This document shows, piece after piece, positions 4,123-6,316 of a stretch of DNA of 6,316 nucleotides. The stretch is from NCBI GenBank assembly GCA_003498085.1, contig DNCM01000178.1, positions 1 through 6,316 on the forward strand, in the 5' to 3' direction. The notes under the pieces are model-generated. The model did not search any database. It saw only the letters and a list, made by a program, of their open reading frames with translations, and was not told the DNA's origin. How positions within the stretch are numbered: the stretch's first letter is position 1; each line of letters begins with the position of its first letter. The position numbers and the translations under genes are program-made. Source of the DNA: a bacterium (GTDB lineage Bacteria > UBA9089 > UBA9088).

Positions 4123-6316
4123 TATTTTCCTCAAATACTCACTAGTCAAACCTTTATTTGCTAGTAAATCATGTTCAGTAAAAACTTTCTTAATTGCCTC
4201 TGTTAAAAGAGCCTCGTCTCCTCCAAACATTATTCCAGGATGAATATTAACAACTACATTAGTTGTCGGAGTAGGTGTAACTGCTTCTACTTTAGGTCTT
4301 CCAATAATCTCGCCCCCGTGAGCAAGAATAATCTGTGGAACATTTGGAGGACCAATAACTGTCTTAAATTCTCCTGCCCTCGTTTGATAAGATACTGGTC
4401 GAAAGATTTGTTTAATAACATCACTTGTAATTACCTCCGATAGGTTTGTTATTATATCTTTTATAGAAAACATCTTAGGTCTTCCAATAATCTCGCCCCC
4501 GTGAGCAATAATTGGAATTTCCTGTGCAGGAGAACCAGGAATTACTTTCATCTCTCCTGGTGCTGTTTGGAATAACAGAAGTGCTCTACCTACTGCTTTA
4601 ATAGCAGCAATTGCTTTTTGTATTGCTTCTATCTTCAACAATTCAGCTATAATAGCTTTTAAAACTGTAGATGCTATACTCCAAATTGTATTCCATACTG
4701 TTTTAGCTACTGATGCTATAGCATTAAAGGCAGCACTTCCCTTTTCTCTTATTATATTCCAAATATGTGAGGATACTACTTCAATTCCATTCCAGATACT
4801 TTTTGAAGCATTTTCTAAAAAGGATAAAGCTTCTCCTCCGATTGTCTTCGCTGTTTCTCCAATATATCTTAAGGCTGCACTACTTTTAGCCATTAAAGTA
4901 TCTATATGCAAAAAGGAATGTATAATATCCCTTGTCATATCTGCAAGCATGTCAGCAACTGATTTTTTAATATCTTCTCTTGCTTCTTTCCAAGCTGTTT
5001 TAAAAGCATTTCTAGCACTAGCATTTTCTGTCATAATTGCCTCAAAAGAAGCAGCAAGAGCATCAGTAATTCCCTGTAAAGCAGTAGTCATTACATCAGC
5101 CAAATCAGTAGCTGACCTTTTCATATTAACTACGGCTGTATGCCAAGCTATTTCAAAGTCATAAATAGCTTGTTCGTCTAATGCTACTGTCTCTATTTTT
5201 AATTCTCTTATCCTTTCTTCTCTTGTTGGAGGAAGTTCTTCAGCCAATTTTTCTCTCATCTTTAATATGTCTTTAACTATTTCCTTTCTAACTCCTTCTG
5301 CCTCTGCTTGTGCTAGTAATATATCCAACTCTTTCAAAAGTATAGGTATTTCTTCCATCTTTGCCATATCAACTCTATCTGAAAGACTTTCATACTGCTT
5401 TTCAAATTGTGTAGAACCTGTAGAAAGTAGATCAATTATTCTATCTTCAATTCGCCATCTATCTTCTGTTTTTTCAACCATATTTATTATAATTTTTAAA
5501 TTATGAATTAAAAGCTCTTTCGTTATTCTTCCTTGTTTATATTGTCTTTCCCAGTTTGCTATTAGTTCTTTCTCGGTTATTATTTGTCTTTCTATTGTTT
5601 TAAGTCTTTCCTGTTCTTGTATAATAATATCAGGAATAATCTTATCAGCTTGTTTCTCTCGTAAATTAGTTAGCTCTGTCTCTATTTTTGCAATTTCTTC
5701 GTCAATTCTCATTCTTTCTTTATTTCTTTCTGTCAAATCTGGAATTAACTCAAGATTTTCTTTAGATAACAAAAGTGCATTTCTTTTTCTTTCTAGTATC
5801 TCTTCCTCACTTAGTATTCTTCCTTCATAATCCCTTCTCGTAATTTCCATCATAGTTATTCTATGGTCTAATTCTTCCTTAGCTTGTCTTCCTCTTAAAA
5901 TGCCTAGATTTACTTCTATTTTTGCAATTTCTTCGTCAATTCTCATTCTTTCTCTATTTTGGTCTACTAAATCTGGAAGTAACTCAAGATTTTCTTTAAA
6001 TAATAAAAGGGCTGATTTTCTTTTTTCTAATAATTCTTCCTCACTCAAAAGCCTCCCATCATAGTCTTTTTTTGTGATTTCCATTATAGTTAGTCTATGT
6101 TCCAGTTCTTCCTTTAATATTTTATATTTTTCAACAGAAAGCTTTTTTTCTCGTTCTATTCTTTCCTCTTCCTCTTTTTTTCTTTTTTCTTCTCTATCTT
6201 TATCTTTATCAGGTGGAGGTGGTGGAGGTGGTGGTGGAGGAGGTTCTACTTTTGGTTTTATAAGCTCTTCTAAAGGAGGCATTTCTCCCTTTTTTCTCCA
6301 TTCTTCTCGAAGTTTT
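4120..6316 (-). CDS. Phage tail tape measure protein, C-terminal part (N-terminus probably outside the window)
   Basis: Residues are numbered from the ATG at 6282. The protein determines tail length and is packed inside the tail tube. Seen in order: 11 consecutive prolines (14-24); a Lys/Glu-rich coiled coil (about 26-285) with two 78-residue repeats and a diverged third; a long helical region to about 450; an Ala-rich stretch with regularly placed Trp (497, 508, 530, 534) running into a hydrophobic helix (about 528-570); a duplicated P-G-E...A-H-G-G-E-I-I-G-R-P module (571-604 and 632-665); and a C-terminal N-V-V-V-N-I-H-P-G then helix (675-702), as in many tape measure proteins. There are no cysteines. 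The ATG at 6282 lacks a well-spaced ribosome binding site and the frame stays open upstream (K-L-R-E-E-W-R-K-K-G-E) to the right edge, so that ATG may be internal. At least 731 codons are visible. The stop overlaps the next gene's ATG. Confidence 0.85.
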   Translation of the reverse strand, partial: KLREEWRKKGEMPPLEELIKPKVEPPPPPPPPPPPDKDKDREEKRKKEEEERIEREKKLSVEKYKILKEELEHRLTIMEITKKDYDGRLLSEEELLEKRKSALLLFKENLELLPDLVDQNRERMRIDEEIAKIEVNLGILRGRQAKEELDHRITMMEITRRDYEGRILSEEEILERKRNALLLSKENLELIPDLTERNKERMRIDEEIAKIETELTNLREKQADKIIPDIIIQEQERLKTIERQIITEKELIANWERQYKQGRITKELLIHNLKIIINMVEKTEDRWRIEDRIIDLLSTGSTQFEKQYESLSDRVDMAKMEEIPILLKELDILLAQAEAEGVRKEIVKDILKMREKLAEELPPTREERIRELKIETVALDEQAIYDFEIAWHTAVVNMKRSATDLADVMTTALQGITDALAASFEAIMTENASARNAFKTAWKEAREDIKKSVADMLADMTRDIIHSFLHIDTLMAKSSAALRYIGETAKTIGGEALSFLENASKSIWNGIEVVSSHIWNIIREKGSAAFNAIASVAKTVWNTIWSIASTVLKAIIAELLKIEAIQKAIAAIKAVGRALLLFQTAPGEMKVIPGSPAQEIPIIAHGGEIIGRPKMFSIKDIITNLSEVITSDVIKQIFRPVSYQTRAGEFKTVIGPPNVPQIILAHGGEIIGRPKVEAVTPTPTTNVVVNIHPGIMFGGDEALLTEAIKKVFTEHDLLANKGLTSEYLRKI
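4125..4132 (-). promoter_or_regulatory. Ribosome binding site of the 124-aa tail gene
   Basis: The minus-strand sequence GAGGAAAA lies inside the last codons of the tape measure gene. There are eight bases between GAGG and the ATG at 4120. This supports that start and shows the gene can be initiated on its own as well as by coupling. Confidence 0.75.
4288..4389 (-). repeat. P-G-E...A-H-G-G-E-I-I-G-R-P module, copy 2 (residues 632-665)
   Basis: The module begins Y-Q-T-R-A-G-E-F-K and ends A-H-G-G-E-I-I-G-R-P-K. The DNA at 4292-4325 is identical over 34 bases to 4475-4508 in copy 1 and is noticeably richer in C (window strand) than its surroundings, while the upstream half of the module has diverged. 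The module is followed by a short Thr/Pro linker (669-674) and the terminal tape-measure domain. Confidence 0.85.
4471..4572 (-). repeat. P-G-E...A-H-G-G-E-I-I-G-R-P module, copy 1 (residues 571-604)
   Basis: The module begins F-Q-T-A-P-G-E and ends A-H-G-G-E-I-I-G-R-P-K. A 'P-G-E ... V-x-G ... P-x-I-x-A-H-G-G-E-I-I' element is a recurring hallmark near the C-terminus of phage tape measure proteins. A second copy lies 61 codons further on. The 33-residue gapless alignment of the two copies shows about 19 identities, with the last 11 residues identical. Confidence 0.85.
5647..5880 (-). repeat. Tape measure tandem repeat, copy 2 (78 codons, residues 135-212)
   Basis: This unit starts K-E-E-L-D-H-R-I-T-M-M-E-I-T and contains D-Y-E-G-R-I-L-S-E-E-E, E-N-L-E-L-I-P-D-L and the same R-M-R-I-D-E-E-I-A-K-I-E as copy 1. 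Most differences are conservative (Leu/Ile, Asp/Glu, Lys/Arg). A third, shorter and diverged unit follows, with Y-K-Q-G-R-I-T-K-E (248-256) and W-R-I-E-D-R-I (276-282), suggesting older amplification of the same helical element. Confidence 0.9.
5881..6114 (-). repeat. Tape measure tandem repeat, copy 1 (78 codons, residues 57-134)
   Basis: This unit starts K-E-E-L-E-H-R-L-T-I-M-E-I-T and contains D-Y-D-G-R-L-L-S-E-E-E, E-N-L-E-L-L-P-D-L and R-M-R-I-D-E-E-I-A-K-I-E. It is followed directly by copy 2 with the same length and spacing and no gap. A stretch at 5915-5953 is identical at the DNA level to 5681-5719 in copy 2, exactly 234 bases away. The unit is predicted to form helical hairpins or coiled coil within the tape measure. 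Confidence 0.9.
6211..6243 (-). repeat. Polyproline tract in the tape measure protein (11 CCW codons)
   Basis: Eleven consecutive proline codons (CCT or CCA) encode residues 14-24 counted from the ATG at 6282. They are followed by an alternating Asp/Lys stretch and a Lys/Glu-rich helix. On the window strand this reads as a GGT/GGA trinucleotide array. Proline runs of this length normally need elongation factor P for efficient translation; here the tract probably forms a stiff linker between an upstream domain and the coiled coil. Confidence 0.95.

Noticed and set aside
3935..4243. 102-codon plus-strand ORF opposite the 124-aa tail gene and the end of the tape measure gene
   Set aside because: It lies antisense across two well-supported genes, its residues show no recognisable domain, and it has low-complexity Ser/Asn/Tyr content as expected from an antisense shadow.
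4292..4508. 34-base direct repeats as attachment sites or mobile-element ends
   Set aside because: They sit in the same codon frame inside one gene, encode the same structural motif, and have no transposase or integrase nearby. They are a coding-sequence duplication.
4949..5506. Two plus-strand ORFs (4949-5164 and 5267-5506) inside the tape measure gene
   Set aside because: Both are antisense to strong helical coding sequence. Their Ser/Ala-rich translations are what complementing Ala/Glu/Lys codons produces, and no motif is visible.

Overview
The window is a tightly packed piece of a tailed-phage (or prophage) tail module, read entirely on the minus strand (right to left). The DNA is strongly AT-rich, and the genes favour ATA for Ile, AGA for Arg and A/T in third positions. 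This fits a low-GC bacterial host, but no host-specific gene is present, so the host is not identified. The sequence alone does not separate a free phage from an integrated prophage.

In transcription order there are three genes. (1) The C-terminal part of a tape measure protein (6316 to 4120): a coiled-coil, repeat-bearing protein with a polyproline tract, Trp-containing helices, two copies of an A-H-G-G-E-I-I-G-R-P module and a typical tape-measure C-terminus. Its reading frame is open to the right edge, so the true start may lie outside the window. (2) A 124-residue small tail protein (4120 to 3746). (3) At least 1,248 codons of a very large tail hub / baseplate-like protein (3746 to the left edge). 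This frame has a GTG start, no in-frame stop, and continues out of the window. Adjacent genes share one base at each junction (TAATG and TAGTG), so there is no intergenic DNA and the genes are probably translationally coupled. No promoter, terminator, RNA gene, insertion sequence, attachment site or CRISPR was seen.

The gene order tape measure, small tail protein, hub is the usual late-gene order in siphophages. The tape measure sets tail length. The small protein probably sits at the tail-tube/tip junction. The hub caps the tube and contacts the host.

The most interesting feature is the architecture of the hub. Its recognisable hub segments are split by two long insertions (about residues 140-435 and 690-1078). 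Both consist of repeated beta-strand units with Trp and aromatic residues that look like beta-propeller blades, about seven and about six respectively. Between them lies a G-x-E-I-I-x-Y / C-T-R-G / H-x-x-G module known from many phage tail proteins. Sixteen of the hub's 20 cysteines are in the two insertions, while the other two proteins have none.
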